From Bacillota bacterium (GTDB taxonomy: Bacteria > Bacillota > Clostridia > Caldicoprobacterales > Xylanivirgaceae): a stretch of DNA of 64,000 nt. The notes beneath the pieces are model-generated. The model was not told the origin of the DNA, made no database searches, and saw only the letters and a program-made list of their open reading frames with translations. The position numbers and the translations under genes were made by a program. Below are positions 36,103 through 46,056 of this stretch, piece after piece (position 1 is the stretch's first letter; each line of letters opens with the position of its first letter). The stretch spans positions 62,001 to 126,000 of the forward strand of contig JAMOAB010000124.1 in assembly GCA_023621995.1 (NCBI GenBank). Reading direction: 5' to 3'.

Positions 36103-37239
36103 ATGAAGGTTATAAAAAATGGTATTGTCTTTAAAGACGGTAGATGGCTAAAGGATGTGGATGTACTAGTCGATGGTAATATAATCAAAGACCTATTAGA
36201 TGGGGCTGATAATGTAGATGCTGAAGTTATAGATGCAAATGGCGGGTTTGTGTGCCCAGGCTTTATAAATTTACACATACATGGGGCAATGGGTTATGAT
36301 GTTATGGATGGAACTGAGGATGCCATAAAAGAGATTGCCAAATTTTCTGCAGAGCATGGGACCACTTCTTTTTTACCAACAACTACAACAGGCAGTATAG
36401 GCCGTACACGTAAGAGCTTAGAGATGATAAAGAATGTAATGAAAGGTAAATATGAGGGTGCACAAATATTAGGAGTACATCTTGAAGGCCCTTTTATAAA
36501 CCGTGAATATAAGGGAGCTCAAATGGAGGAGCATATACAAAGACCGTCTATTGACAATTACTTAAATCTCACCCATGGATTTGAAGATATTGTAAAACAT
36601 ATAACTGTTGCACCAGAGGTAGAAGGAGCGGAGGAACTTATAAAATACTTGAAGGATAAGGGTATTACAGTGAGCATGGGTCATACAGGTGCAGATTATG
36701 ATACCTGCATGAAAGCCTTTGAATGGGGTGTTAGTCATGTTACCCATTGTTATAATGGCATGGTGTCACTTCACCATAGAAATCCAGGAGTGATAGGGGC
36801 GGCCTTTGATAGGGAAGGCATAACAGTGGAGCTCATTACAGACCTTATACATATCCACCCTGCCATGCTTAGGCTTGCAATAAAGGCAAAGGGCGCCGGC
36901 GGCACGGCCATTGTTACAGATTCTATGGCAGCCACAGGGCTAGGTGATGGTCAGTATTTACTAGGAGAAAAGCAGGTATGGGTAAAGGATGGTATAGCCA
37001 GGATAGAAGAAGGTAATTTGGCAGGTAGTACCTTGACCCACGATGGGGCGCTTAGAAATATAGTAGATATTGGCATGTCCTTGGAAGATGGAATTACAAT
37101 GCTATCTACCACACCTGCAAAGGTAATAGGAGTGGATGATCATAAGGGCAATATAGAAAAGGGCTATGATGCTGATATAGTCATATTGGATAGGGATCTT
37201 AAAGTAGATAAGGTCCTTGTACAAGGGGATCTTATATAA
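36103..37239 (+). CDS. nagA: N-acetylglucosamine-6-phosphate deacetylase
   Basis: A 378-residue amidohydrolase that makes glucosamine 6-phosphate and acetate, used in amino-sugar and cell-wall recycling. The metal and active-site motifs are complete: INLHIHGAMGYDVMDG, GVHLEGPFINREYKGAQ, SMGHTGADYD, VTHCYNGMVSLHHRNPG and IVTDSMAATG. The usual nagB and nagR partners are absent nearby. The ATG follows GAAAGGAGATAGGAC; the stop lies within the following palindrome. Confidence 0.96.
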   Translation: MKVIKNGIVFKDGRWLKDVDVLVDGNIIKDLLDGADNVDAEVIDANGGFVCPGFINLHIHGAMGYDVMDGTEDAIKEIAKFSAEHGTTSFLPTTTTGSIGRTRKSLEMIKNVMKGKYEGAQILGVHLEGPFINREYKGAQMEEHIQRPSIDNYLNLTHGFEDIVKHITVAPEVEGAEELIKYLKDKGITVSMGHTGADYDTCMKAFEWGVSHVTHCYNGMVSLHHRNPGVIGAAFDREGITVELITDLIHIHPAMLRLAIKAKGAGGTAIVTDSMAATGLGDGQYLLGEKQVWVKDGIARIEEGNLAGSTLTHDGALRNIVDIGMSLEDGITMLSTTPAKVIGVDDHKGNIEKGYDADIVILDRDLKVDKVLVQGDLI

Positions 37240-37274
37240 AATAAGGCTATGCACATGTGCATAGCCTTATTTTA
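37237..37274. terminator. 38-base perfect palindrome after nagA
   Basis: 37237-37255 is the exact reverse complement of 37256-37274, with TTTT at the 3' side; it contains the nagA stop codon. Confidence 0.85.
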
Positions 37275-37345
37275 ATACGCCAATGGAGGATTTTATCATA
37301 AATTCTAGAAGTATATACTATGATAAGCATATAGGAGGGTTTGCT

Positions 37346-37879
37346 ATGGATAGAGATCAAATACTCGATTTTTTCTATAATCGAAGGAGTATTAGAGAGT
37401 TTAAACAAGGGGCAAAGATTAGTGACTATCAGATGGAGACAATTCTAAAGGCGGCAATGTCTGCACCGTCGGCAAACAATCAACAGCCATGGCATTTCAT
37501 AGTAGTAGATGATAGACAAAAGATGAGGGAGATTACAAGACATCATCCCTATTCAAGTGCACTCAATAGTGCATCGGCATGTATAATAGTACTTGGTGAC
37601 ACTTCTACAGATAGGAAACGGGCATATTGGACACAAGATTGCTCGGCAGCCACTGAAAATATGCTCCTTGCAATAGCCAACCTAGGTCTTGGAGGGGTCT
37701 GGCTTGGAGTCCACCCAAGGAAGGAGCGGGAAGATGCCATTAGGGAGATATTTGGCGTTCCTGAATATATTACGCCCCTATGTGTGGTTGCCATAGGTGT
37801 ACCTGATGAGGATAGAGGCAGGACCGACAGATTTGAAGTAAGTAAGATACACAAAAACTTTTGGGGAAATAGGGATTAA
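37346..37879 (+). CDS. Nitroreductase-family FMN oxidoreductase
   Basis: A 177-residue protein of the nitroreductase superfamily. FMN-binding signatures are FYNRRSIREFKQG, SAPSANNQQPWHFIVVDD and LANLGLGGVWLGV-like AIANLGLGGVWLGVHP. It should use NAD(P)H to reduce an unknown acceptor. The ATG at 37346 follows AGGAGGG; an earlier in-frame start at 37283 has no site. It lies 12 bases before the adaptor lipoprotein gene and may share its transcript. Confidence 0.88.
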   Translation: MDRDQILDFFYNRRSIREFKQGAKISDYQMETILKAAMSAPSANNQQPWHFIVVDDRQKMREITRHHPYSSALNSASACIIVLGDTSTDRKRAYWTQDCSAATENMLLAIANLGLGGVWLGVHPRKEREDAIREIFGVPEYITPLCVVAIGVPDEDRGRTDRFEVSKIHKNFWGNRD

Positions 37880-37891
37880 GGGGAGGTTCAT

Positions 37892-38899
37892 ATGTCTAGA
37901 CATGGGAAGGCTATTGTATATGCAGTTATATTTTCTGTCATATCTATATTACTCAGTGGGTGTTACCTATTTCCTAAGGAGGAGGAGATACTAGCTCCTC
38001 CCCTAATTGAACCCACAGAGATAACATATGACGTAATCGAAGTGAAAAGAGGCGATATAGAGCGGAAGGTCACTGGGACTGGGACTTTTGTATCTACGCA
38101 GCAGTCTCCCATATTCTTTAAAAATAGGGGTGGAAGGTTTAAAGAATTCCATGTTGAAGTGGGGGATGAGGTAGAAGAAGGTCAGCTAATTGCTGAGCTC
38201 ATAACCGATAATATAGAGACCGACATAGAAAAGCAAAGTATAGCTTTAAAGAAGTCGCAGCTTAATTATCAAAAGATAAAGGAGGCAGGGGCCGATAAAT
38301 ATGACCTGGAAATTGCACGCCTTGATGTTGAATTGGCTAGGATAGGCTTAGATAGCCTCAGGCGAGAATTAGATGAGGCGAAGCTCCACTCTCCCATATC
38401 TGGAAAGGTGGTATATATAGATTATAAACTAAATCCTGGAGACTATATAAATGCATTTCAGACCATAGCCTATATAGCCGACCCAACAGATATACAATTG
38501 AGCTATACTGGAAGTAATACATCAGAGTTTAAGATAGGTATGGATGTGATAGTGAAGATAAAGGACAATGAATATGAAGGTGAAGTAGTGATGACACCAG
38601 CAAACACACCTAAAGACGCAGATGAGGGTCTTAAGAATTCTGTGATAATCAGTTTGGAAGAGATCCCTGACGATGTAAAGATGGGAGACCAGGCTGCCAT
38701 AAGCCTTACCCTCGAGAAGAGGGAGGATGTACTGGTACTGCCTAAAAATGTGGTCCACAACTACATGGGTAGGAGATTTGTCAAGATATTAGAAGATGAT
38801 GTTCGTAAGGAAAGAGATATTGAGATCGGAGTTGAGACTCCTACAGAAGTAGAGATAATAAAGGGACTGGAAGAGGGAGAAAAGGTAATAGTGCAGTAA
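37892..38899 (+). CDS. HlyD/MacA-type efflux adaptor lipoprotein
   Basis: A 335-residue membrane-fusion (RND/MacA-like) protein with lipobox Cys24 (LLSGC). The biotinyl-lipoyl-like halves (FHVEVGDEVEEGQLIAEL; AKLHSPISGKVVYIDYKLNPGD) flank a short alpha hairpin, followed by beta-barrel and membrane-proximal domains. In Gram-positives such adaptors work with MacB/FtsX-type permeases. It is 12 bases upstream of such a permease. The ATG follows AAGGGGAGGTTCAT. Confidence 0.88.
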   Translation: MSRHGKAIVYAVIFSVISILLSGCYLFPKEEEILAPPLIEPTEITYDVIEVKRGDIERKVTGTGTFVSTQQSPIFFKNRGGRFKEFHVEVGDEVEEGQLIAELITDNIETDIEKQSIALKKSQLNYQKIKEAGADKYDLEIARLDVELARIGLDSLRRELDEAKLHSPISGKVVYIDYKLNPGDYINAFQTIAYIADPTDIQLSYTGSNTSEFKIGMDVIVKIKDNEYEGEVVMTPANTPKDADEGLKNSVIISLEEIPDDVKMGDQAAISLTLEKREDVLVLPKNVVHNYMGRRFVKILEDDVRKERDIEIGVETPTEVEIIKGLEEGEKVIVQ

Positions 38900-38911
38900 G
38901 GAGGATGGAGA

Positions 38912-41749
38912 ATGATATTACTAGTATGGCGTAAGATGATCAATAATAAATGGATGGTTATTTGCCTCCTTATTGGCTTTATACTGGCTGTGGCAATGGT
39001 GAGTAGTATACCCATGTATACCGATGGAATACTTCAACGTATGCTTACAAAGGATCTTGAAGCATATCAGTTGTCTTCTGGCAATTATCCAGGGAAGTAT
39101 CATATTAAAGCCCAATACAATCAAAAAAAATATAAGAGCCAATTTTATGACTATGATGAAAAAGTAACAGGTCAGTTCATAAAAGAGGTAGATCTTCCCT
39201 ATTTAAGTAAGGCACGTCATCTATCAATCGATTACATATATGTACTACCTGAAGAGCAGAGGGAGGAAAGCCCTAAGAAGCGTTTTATAAAACTGGAAGC
39301 CTTAACCGGCATCGCTGACCACTGTGAGATAATCCATGGTAGATTTCCTTCTAATGAAAAACAAGATGATATATATGAAGTTATGGTTACAGAGGAGGCA
39401 ATGTATAAACTAGATCTCCTACTAGATGAGGTATATGTGGTTAAGAGTATCCTAGACGATGATTTGCCACTTATTAAACTGAAAGTGGTTGGAGTATTTA
39501 GCCCAAAGGATATGGAAGATGGATATTGGTTTCAAGGGATCAGAGCGTATGGTGACAGTTTTGTAATGGATGAAGAACTCTTCTTTGGTGATATCTTAGA
39601 AAATGAGGTATTGCCCATAACCACATCACAGTGGTATTATGCCCTGGATTATCACAATATTACCATAGACAATTTAGGCAAGATACTATCTATCTATAAG
39701 AAACAGAATAAATGGTTTTCTGATAGATTAAGTCTTACTCTTAATATGCCCTCTATTCCTATCATAAAACAATACTACGAGCGGGAGCAACAACTTAAGA
39801 CCTCACTATGGGTACTCAATGTACCAATACTTTTGATGTTGGCATTTTACCTATACATGATGTCTAGGCTTATAGTGGAAGGCGAAAGTAACGAGATAAC
39901 AATAATGCAAAGTCGCGGGGCCAGTCCTGGACAGATATTCTATAGCTATCTTATAGAGAGTGCAATTATGGGAGGGATTTCACTCATCATAGGTCCTCCT
40001 CTTGGTTTTTTTATGTGTAAGGTACTAGGTTCGGCAAATGGTTTCTTGGAATTTGTAGACAGGGTAGCACTTCCCGTTGAGCTAAAGCCCAAGGTGTATG
40101 TATATTCCCTCTGGTGTGTTGTAATATCTATGCTTACCATGCTCATACCAGCATACCAGTGGTCTAGGGTTAGCGTAGTTGAGCAGAAACGAAAGAAGAC
40201 CAGGAGAACATCGGAGCGGCCCTTATGGCAGAAATATTTCATAGACATTGCATTACTTGCAGTATCGGCCTATGGAACTTACAGTTTTAGCTTGAGGCAG
40301 GAGACATTAGAAGTTACAGGAGCAAAGGCAACAGAGCTTACCATAGACCCACTGTTGTTTTTAGTATCTATATTATTTGTGTTGGGAGCAGGGTTATTGT
40401 TTTTACGCATATATCCCTATATAATCAGATTTATATTTTGGCTAGGTAGAAATATATGGCCTACATCGTTATATGCTTCTTTTGTACAGGTAGGACGATC
40501 TGGTGGACAGAACCAGTTTATAATGCTATTCCTAATACTTGCCCTGTCAATAGGTCTTTTTAGTGCCAATGCAGCACGGACGGTGAATAAGAATATAGAA
40601 GAGAAGATAAGATATGGGATAGGTGCAGATATAGTCATAGAACCCAAATGGGAGAGCGATGAGATAAGTGTTTTGGAAGGGGGAGAAGAGCAAGGATATA
40701 TATCTGGGATAAGCAAGGAACCCGTTAAGTATAAGGAGCCTCCATTTGATATGTATGCCAGTCTGCCAGGTGTAGAGTATGCAACTAAGGTACTCTACAA
40801 GGAAGATGGTACTGTCCAGGCTGGAGGTGTAAATAAAGGCAAAGTCCAGATAATGGGGATAATACCCAATGAATTTGGCAAGATTGCCTGGTTTAGAGAT
40901 GATCTCTTAAAGCCGTATCATATAAATCAATATTTAAACTTGATGGCAGAATCTCCTAAGGCATTTTTAGTCTCTACATCGTTTAAAGAACAGTTCGATG
41001 TAAAGGAAGGAGATTCTATAGTCATAGGCTGGCGGGATCAAGGTTATCTTGATGGATATATATATGGATTTATCGATTATTGGCCCACTTTTAACCCAAA
41101 TGTATTAGAAGAAGGAGGGAAGACTCCACTCTTGGTCATTGCCAATCTACCCTATATACAGGCCAAGACGGCTTTAGAGCCATATGATATATGGGTAAGG
41201 AAGGAACCAGGAGCAACTAGCGAAGAGCTATATAGGGGCATTGAAGACAATAAGTTAGAAATATCAGGTCTACAGGATACAAGCCAAGAGATAATTCTAA
41301 AGAAAAACGATCCCATGCTGCAGGGGATGAATGGAGGGCTGACTTTGGGATTTATAATATCCATGCTGGTCAGTACCATAGGTTTTCTAATATATTGGAT
41401 TCTATCCATACGCAGTCGTGAGCTTCAGTTTGGTATTTTCAGGGCCATGGGGCTTGCCAGATCGGGTATAATAGGTATGCTTTTTTGGGAGCAAATACTC
41501 ACTTCAGGTGTGGCTATATTGATGGGCATAACTATAGGAGGTGTAGCAAGCAAACTCTATGTTCCCTTCCTTCAGATAATATATAGTTCAGCAGAGCAGG
41601 TACCTCCATTTAAGGTAGTGGCATATGCAGGTGACTATATGAAAGTATATGTAGTAGTAGCCATAATGTTAGTTGGAAGCTTTATAGTACTTGCCTCGTT
41701 TGTAAATAGAATGAAGATACATCAGGCATTAAAGCTTGGAGAGGATTAG
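38912..41749 (+). CDS. FtsX/MacB-type ABC permease
   Basis: A 945-residue membrane protein with two FtsX-like modules. An N-terminal span precedes a large extracytoplasmic region (about 40-290), followed by three spans around residues 300-410. A second set includes spans near 470-520, 540, and 810-930, around a second external region (about 560-800). The C-terminal module carries the typical LQFGIFRAMGLARSGIIGML motif. It must pair with an ATPase, but none is encoded beside it. Substrate unknown; lipoproteins, peptides or macrolides are typical for this class. The ATG follows AGGAGGATGGAGA. Confidence 0.88.
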   Translation: MILLVWRKMINNKWMVICLLIGFILAVAMVSSIPMYTDGILQRMLTKDLEAYQLSSGNYPGKYHIKAQYNQKKYKSQFYDYDEKVTGQFIKEVDLPYLSKARHLSIDYIYVLPEEQREESPKKRFIKLEALTGIADHCEIIHGRFPSNEKQDDIYEVMVTEEAMYKLDLLLDEVYVVKSILDDDLPLIKLKVVGVFSPKDMEDGYWFQGIRAYGDSFVMDEELFFGDILENEVLPITTSQWYYALDYHNITIDNLGKILSIYKKQNKWFSDRLSLTLNMPSIPIIKQYYEREQQLKTSLWVLNVPILLMLAFYLYMMSRLIVEGESNEITIMQSRGASPGQIFYSYLIESAIMGGISLIIGPPLGFFMCKVLGSANGFLEFVDRVALPVELKPKVYVYSLWCVVISMLTMLIPAYQWSRVSVVEQKRKKTRRTSERPLWQKYFIDIALLAVSAYGTYSFSLRQETLEVTGAKATELTIDPLLFLVSILFVLGAGLLFLRIYPYIIRFIFWLGRNIWPTSLYASFVQVGRSGGQNQFIMLFLILALSIGLFSANAARTVNKNIEEKIRYGIGADIVIEPKWESDEISVLEGGEEQGYISGISKEPVKYKEPPFDMYASLPGVEYATKVLYKEDGTVQAGGVNKGKVQIMGIIPNEFGKIAWFRDDLLKPYHINQYLNLMAESPKAFLVSTSFKEQFDVKEGDSIVIGWRDQGYLDGYIYGFIDYWPTFNPNVLEEGGKTPLLVIANLPYIQAKTALEPYDIWVRKEPGATSEELYRGIEDNKLEISGLQDTSQEIILKKNDPMLQGMNGGLTLGFIISMLVSTIGFLIYWILSIRSRELQFGIFRAMGLARSGIIGMLFWEQILTSGVAILMGITIGGVASKLYVPFLQIIYSSAEQVPPFKVVAYAGDYMKVYVVVAIMLVGSFIVLASFVNRMKIHQALKLGED

Positions 41750-41842
41750 AATGACATTGGAGAGGGGCATTAATTAATCATATTTCAAAGGGACAAGATA
41801 GAGAAATTGTGAAGGCAATTATAGGGAGAGGAGTGGAAACAT

Positions 41843-42832
41843 ATGCGGCAAAAAATATTGGAAATACTCATGGATAATATGGACGAGTTTGTATCAGGAG
41901 AGAATATAAGTCATCGACTTGGTGTAACAAGGGCAGCTGTATGGAAACATATGGAGCTACTTAGAGAAGAAGGTTATGAAATTGAATCAGTTCCAAGAAA
42001 GGGTTACCGATTGGTAGATCTACCAGATACAATAGATAAAGCTTTAATAGGCTGGAGACTATCTACTAAAGTATTGGGGCGTGAGATAATAAGCTTTGAC
42101 TCTGTAGATTCTACCAACATAGTAGCTAAAGAGAGGGCAGCTAAAGGCTGCATGGAGGGCACTGTAATAATTGCTGACGAGCAGACGGGGGGGAAGGGGA
42201 GGCTAGGGAGAAGTTGGGTATCACCTTCTAAAAAGGGAATATGGATGTCTATAGTATTAAGACCTGTTATGACGCCAACCAAAGCTCCCCTCATAACCTC
42301 CATGGCAGCAGTGGCAGTGACGCAGGCTATAGCCAATATTACAGGACTTAAACCTACTATAAAATGGCCTAACGATATATTGATAGATGGGAAAAAGGTA
42401 TGTGGAATTCTTACAGAGATGCAAGGTGATATGGATACTATACAGTATATCGTTGTAGGTATTGGTATAAATGTAAATTTGGATATGGATGACATTCCAG
42501 ATGAATTGAAAGACAAGGCTACTTCTCTTAAGATAGAGACAGGATCTTTCATATGTAGGGTAGCTATGGTTAAAGCACTACTCAGGGAGCTTGAGAATAT
42601 ATATCTAAATTATATAGATACAGGCGATTCAAAGGGTATAATAGATTACATAGTGGATCATTCTGCCACAATTGGCAATAGGGTAAAGGTAATAGGTGTA
42701 AATACCCATTTAGAGGGTATGGCAATTGGTTTGTCCGATAATGGAGCACTACTTGTAATGTTAGATGATGGGCGGATAGAAAAAGTAATGTCTGGAGATG
42801 TGTCAGTTAGGGGGATGGATGGATATGTATGA
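41843..42832 (+). CDS. birA: Biotin-protein ligase / biotin operon repressor BirA
   Basis: A 329-residue bifunctional protein. An N-terminal winged helix (SGENISHRLGVTRAAVWKHM) is followed by the ligase domain with the biotinyl-AMP loop GGKGRLGRSW and KWPNDILIDGKKVCGIL, and a C-terminal SH3-like domain. It attaches biotin to carboxylases and can repress biotin genes. The ATG follows AGGGAGAGGAGTGGAAACAT. The end overlaps the start of the next gene. Confidence 0.95.
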   Translation: MRQKILEILMDNMDEFVSGENISHRLGVTRAAVWKHMELLREEGYEIESVPRKGYRLVDLPDTIDKALIGWRLSTKVLGREIISFDSVDSTNIVAKERAAKGCMEGTVIIADEQTGGKGRLGRSWVSPSKKGIWMSIVLRPVMTPTKAPLITSMAAVAVTQAIANITGLKPTIKWPNDILIDGKKVCGILTEMQGDMDTIQYIVVGIGINVNLDMDDIPDELKDKATSLKIETGSFICRVAMVKALLRELENIYLNYIDTGDSKGIIDYIVDHSATIGNRVKVIGVNTHLEGMAIGLSDNGALLVMLDDGRIEKVMSGDVSVRGMDGYV

Positions 42833-43757
42833 TGGCTCTATAGTGGACGTAGAAGGAATAGAGGTAGGACACGCGTGGGATGATGGGGGCAAGACTGGTT
42901 GTACTGTAATACTCTGTAGGGAGGGTGCAGTTGGAGGAGTTGATGTTAGAGGTTCGGCACCAGGCACTAGAGAGACAGATCTTCTAAACCCTATGAATCT
43001 CGTAGAAGAGGTACATGGCGTAGTGTTATGTGGAGGCAGTGCCTTTGGGCTTGCAGCAGCTGATGGTGTCATGGAATATCTAGAGAAACATGATATAGGG
43101 TTTGATACCGGTGTTGCCAAGGTGCCCATAGTGCCAGCAGCTGTATTATTTGACCTTGCATATGGTGATCCTAAGGCCCGACCTGATAGACTCATGGGAT
43201 ATAGAGCATGTGAGGCGGCCTTGAATAGCAGAGTGGCTCAAGGCAGTATAGGTGCCGGCGCCGGCGCAACTGTGGGCAAACTAATGGGCATGGAGAATGC
43301 TACAAAGGGGGGTATAGGCACAGCCAGCATAAAATTGTCTGGAGGCGTGGTAGTTGGTGCCATAGTAGCAGTCAATGCATTTGGGGATGTCTTCCATGTA
43401 GATACAGGAGAGATAATTGGTGGTGCACGCCATCCTGAGACGGGAGAGTTTATCAATACATCAAAGCACATAATATCAGCCAATGAATCGGGGAATTTTG
43501 CAGGGCAGAATACTACCATTGGCGTAATAGCTACCAATGCAAAGCTTAGTAAGGGAGAGGCAAATAAATTGGCGTCCATGGCTCACGACGGATATGCCCT
43601 GGCCATAAGGCCTGTCCATACCATGTTTGATGGAGATACCATATTTGCCCTATCTACTGGCAGTGTAGATGGTGATATAAATGGCATAGGTACAGCAGCT
43701 GTATTTGCCATGGCATATGCCATAAATAATGCAATATGGGCAGCAAATCAAGTTTGA
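42825..43757 (+). CDS. P1-family (S58, DmpA-like) N-terminal-nucleophile peptidase
   Basis: A 310-residue self-processing aminopeptidase-like protein. The expected autocleavage site is Asn229-Thr230 (AGQN/TTIGVIATNAKL), which would make Thr230 the nucleophile as in ThnT-type relatives. Conserved segments GSIGAGAGATVGK, KGGIGTASI and HTMFDGDTIFALSTG are present. The natural substrate is unknown. The ATG at 42825 lies 10 bases after AGGGGG; 42819 is the alternative. It overlaps birA by 8 bases, so translation is probably coupled. Confidence 0.88.
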   Translation: MYDGSIVDVEGIEVGHAWDDGGKTGCTVILCREGAVGGVDVRGSAPGTRETDLLNPMNLVEEVHGVVLCGGSAFGLAAADGVMEYLEKHDIGFDTGVAKVPIVPAAVLFDLAYGDPKARPDRLMGYRACEAALNSRVAQGSIGAGAGATVGKLMGMENATKGGIGTASIKLSGGVVVGAIVAVNAFGDVFHVDTGEIIGGARHPETGEFINTSKHIISANESGNFAGQNTTIGVIATNAKLSKGEANKLASMAHDGYALAIRPVHTMFDGDTIFALSTGSVDGDINGIGTAAVFAMAYAINNAIWAANQV

Positions 43758-43808
43758 CATATAATATTATGTCGATTGATATTGAAATTTCAATTTATGT
43801 CTGATAAA

Positions 43809-43868
43809 ATATAGCCATTGTAGCCGATACTATATACTAGATCGGACTACAGTGGCTATATTTTTATT
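43809..43868 (+). terminator. Terminator after the P1-family peptidase gene
   Basis: ATAGCCATTGTAG (43810-43822) pairs with CTACAGTGGCTAT (43847-43859) with one wobble. An inner stem CCGAT/ATCGG and a final T run add to it. Confidence 0.75.
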
Positions 43869-43921
43869 TCAAATTTAAATCGTCAGGTATCCTTATGGAA
43901 CTTGAACGGAGGTGTATTTTT

Positions 43922-44515
43922 ATGAAAATTTCAATAAGACGCCTAGTAGTAATTGCAATGCTAGGTGCCATATCTATTGTACTGGGGTTAACCCCGCTAG
44001 GTTTTATACCCATACCCTTTAGTCCTGTCAATGCTACTATAATGCATATTCCTGTCATAATTGGTACCATAATGGAAGGGCCAATTGTAGGTCTTTGTGT
44101 AGCTCTTATATTTGGTGTTACTAGTATGTATCAGGCGGTTACAAATCCAACCCCCGTATCGTTTGTGTTTTTAGATCCCTTAGTGGCAATAGTGCCACGG
44201 CTTTTAATTGCCATGACATCTTACTATACCTATAGGGGTATTCAAAAACTATTTGCAAACAAGGGGAATAAAACGGCTATTAGAGTGGGTAGCGGATTTG
44301 CAGCAGCTGTAGGAACTTTCACCAATACAGCAGGTGTATTGTCGACAATCTACTTGAGGCATGGTATACAGTATGGAGAGGCATTAGGTGTAAGCCAAGA
44401 AGGAGTAGGGGCGTTTTTATTGGGTGTAGGGGTGAGCCACGGTATTCCAGAGATAATCGTTGCAATATTGATTGTCATACCGGTGATAAGTGCCCTTAAG
44501 AGGACATATAAATAA
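43922..44515 (+). CDS. panT: ECF transporter S component, probably for pantothenate
   Basis: A 197-residue membrane protein with about six spans, of the ECF substrate-binding S-component type ([34 protein letters not shown]). It needs the shared EcfAA'T module, which is not in the window. It is immediately upstream of coaX, 23 bases apart, so pantothenate is the likely ligand; that assignment rests on context and family size. The ATG at 43922 follows GGAGGTG. Confidence 0.75.
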   Translation: MKISIRRLVVIAMLGAISIVLGLTPLGFIPIPFSPVNATIMHIPVIIGTIMEGPIVGLCVALIFGVTSMYQAVTNPTPVSFVFLDPLVAIVPRLLIAMTSYYTYRGIQKLFANKGNKTAIRVGSGFAAAVGTFTNTAGVLSTIYLRHGIQYGEALGVSQEGVGAFLLGVGVSHGIPEIIVAILIVIPVISALKRTYK

Positions 44516-44538
44516 CAACTATAAAAGGAGAGAACTCA

Positions 44539-45315
44539 ATGATATTGGTAATGGACATTGGAAACACCGATATTGTATTAGGTGTATATGATGGGAAAGA
44601 CCTCATAACTGACTGGAGGTTGGATACCGACCATCAAAGGTCAGGAGACGAGTTTGGAATGCTTATTCTAAACCTATTAGAATATGAGAATATCCCACAT
44701 GAAGAGATAAATTCTGTTGTAATATCCTCAGTAGTTCCCAGTCTCATGTTTGCCCTAGAGACCCTTTGTCATCGATATTTTAAATTAGAACCAATTGTGG
44801 TAGGACCAGGTATAAAGACTGGCATAAATATACGATATGATAACCCTAAGGAGGTAGGAGCAGATAGAATAGTCAATGCCATAGCAGGATATGAGCTCTA
44901 TGGAGGTCCACTCATAATAATAGACTTCGGTACTGCCACTACTTTCTGTGCCATATCTGAAGAGGGGGAATATCTAGGTGGTTGTATAGCACCAGGGATA
45001 AGAATATCTACCAATGCCCTATTTGAAAAGGCGGCTAAACTTCCTAGAGTAGAACTTGTAAAGCCACCAAGTGTTATATGTAAAAATACTGTAAGCAGTA
45101 TTCAAGCAGGTATAGTATATGGGTATATAGGTCAGATCAACTATATAGTGCATAAGATGAAACAAGAATTTGAAAGTGATAATGTGAAGGTAGTGGCCAC
45201 AGGAGGGTTGGCAAAGCTTATAGCTGGTGAATCCCATATGGTAGATATAATAGATCCCCTACTTACATTAGAGGGACTGAGAATAGTATACGAACGGAAT
45301 TTAAATAGTGAGTAG
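44539..45315 (+). CDS. coaX: Type III pantothenate kinase
   Basis: A 258-residue ASKHA-fold kinase that phosphorylates pantothenate in coenzyme A synthesis and is not feedback inhibited by CoA. Motifs are [45 protein letters not shown] and [11 protein letters not shown]. The ATG follows AAAGGAGAGAACTCA. In B. subtilis coaX follows ftsH directly; here it has moved and is paired with a vitamin transporter gene. Confidence 0.96.
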   Translation: MILVMDIGNTDIVLGVYDGKDLITDWRLDTDHQRSGDEFGMLILNLLEYENIPHEEINSVVISSVVPSLMFALETLCHRYFKLEPIVVGPGIKTGINIRYDNPKEVGADRIVNAIAGYELYGGPLIIIDFGTATTFCAISEEGEYLGGCIAPGIRISTNALFEKAAKLPRVELVKPPSVICKNTVSSIQAGIVYGYIGQINYIVHKMKQEFESDNVKVVATGGLAKLIAGESHMVDIIDPLLTLEGLRIVYERNLNSE

Positions 45316-45484
45316 ATTTAAATAGCTACCTAATATACTCTACTCTACCTTCTTTTGACTTAAAGTCGTATTTCACAATTAAAAAGATAAAATATATCCT
45401 ATATATGTTGCTTTTATTATAATCTTTGTGTTAATATGTTAAAGAAAGTTTGAAGTATATATACGTGGAAGGTGGAGGGTCTAT

Positions 45485-46003
45485 TTGGGTACAGGATCTA
45501 AGGTTTTGACATACCTTACAAAGCGATTAATCTCTATATTTTTAATAATATTAATCTTGCTCATGGCTACATTTATTGCATATGATTGTGCAAATATATA
45601 TGTAATACTGGAAGAAGGGATGGGTATGCGGGCAGAAACTGTCCTTACTAATAAGGAAGCTCCCTTACTTGATAAATTTTTTACCCAGCACTGTATAGAT
45701 ACAGATAATCTTCTAAATAGCAATAGATATAGAGACTATATAATAACAGATTATGACTATAACATCAAGATGAAAAAAGTATGGGCATGGCCGTGGAGCA
45801 GGCGAACAAAGGTCACAATACAGGAGATTGTAAAGGATATATCGGGGGATCTACTGAGTAGTGAAAGTGAAGGTGAAGCTACATCTAAAGTTCCTATTCC
45901 TAAATGGGAAAATGGGGAGAAAATCGTAGAACTTAAGAAGATAAATAGGCGATGGGTCATAGATGAGATCACTTTAAAACGTCCGTTGGAGGAATTTGAC
46001 TGA
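45485..46003 (+). CDS. Membrane-anchored protein of unknown function
   Basis: A 172-residue protein with one N-terminal membrane span (LISIFLIILILLMATFIAYD, about 15-34). A soluble outer domain of about 135 residues follows with no motif I recognise (CANIYVILEEGMGMRAETVL; NRRWVIDEITLKRP). The TTG start follows GGTGGAGGG with good spacing. It is alone between coaX and the shared terminator at 46016. Confidence 0.65.
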   Translation: MGTGSKVLTYLTKRLISIFLIILILLMATFIAYDCANIYVILEEGMGMRAETVLTNKEAPLLDKFFTQHCIDTDNLLNSNRYRDYIITDYDYNIKMKKVWAWPWSRRTKVTIQEIVKDISGDLLSSESEGEATSKVPIPKWENGEKIVELKKINRRWVIDEITLKRPLEEFD

Positions 46004-46015
46004 AATATGGGTATG

Positions 46016-46051
46016 AAAAATCCCACTACATTGCAATGTAGTGGGATTTTT
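46016..46051. terminator. 36-base perfect palindromic bidirectional terminator
   Basis: 46016-46033 is the exact reverse complement of 46034-46051, with AAAAA on the left and TTTTT on the right. It serves two convergent genes. Confidence 0.9.
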
Positions 46052-46056
46052 ATCTT

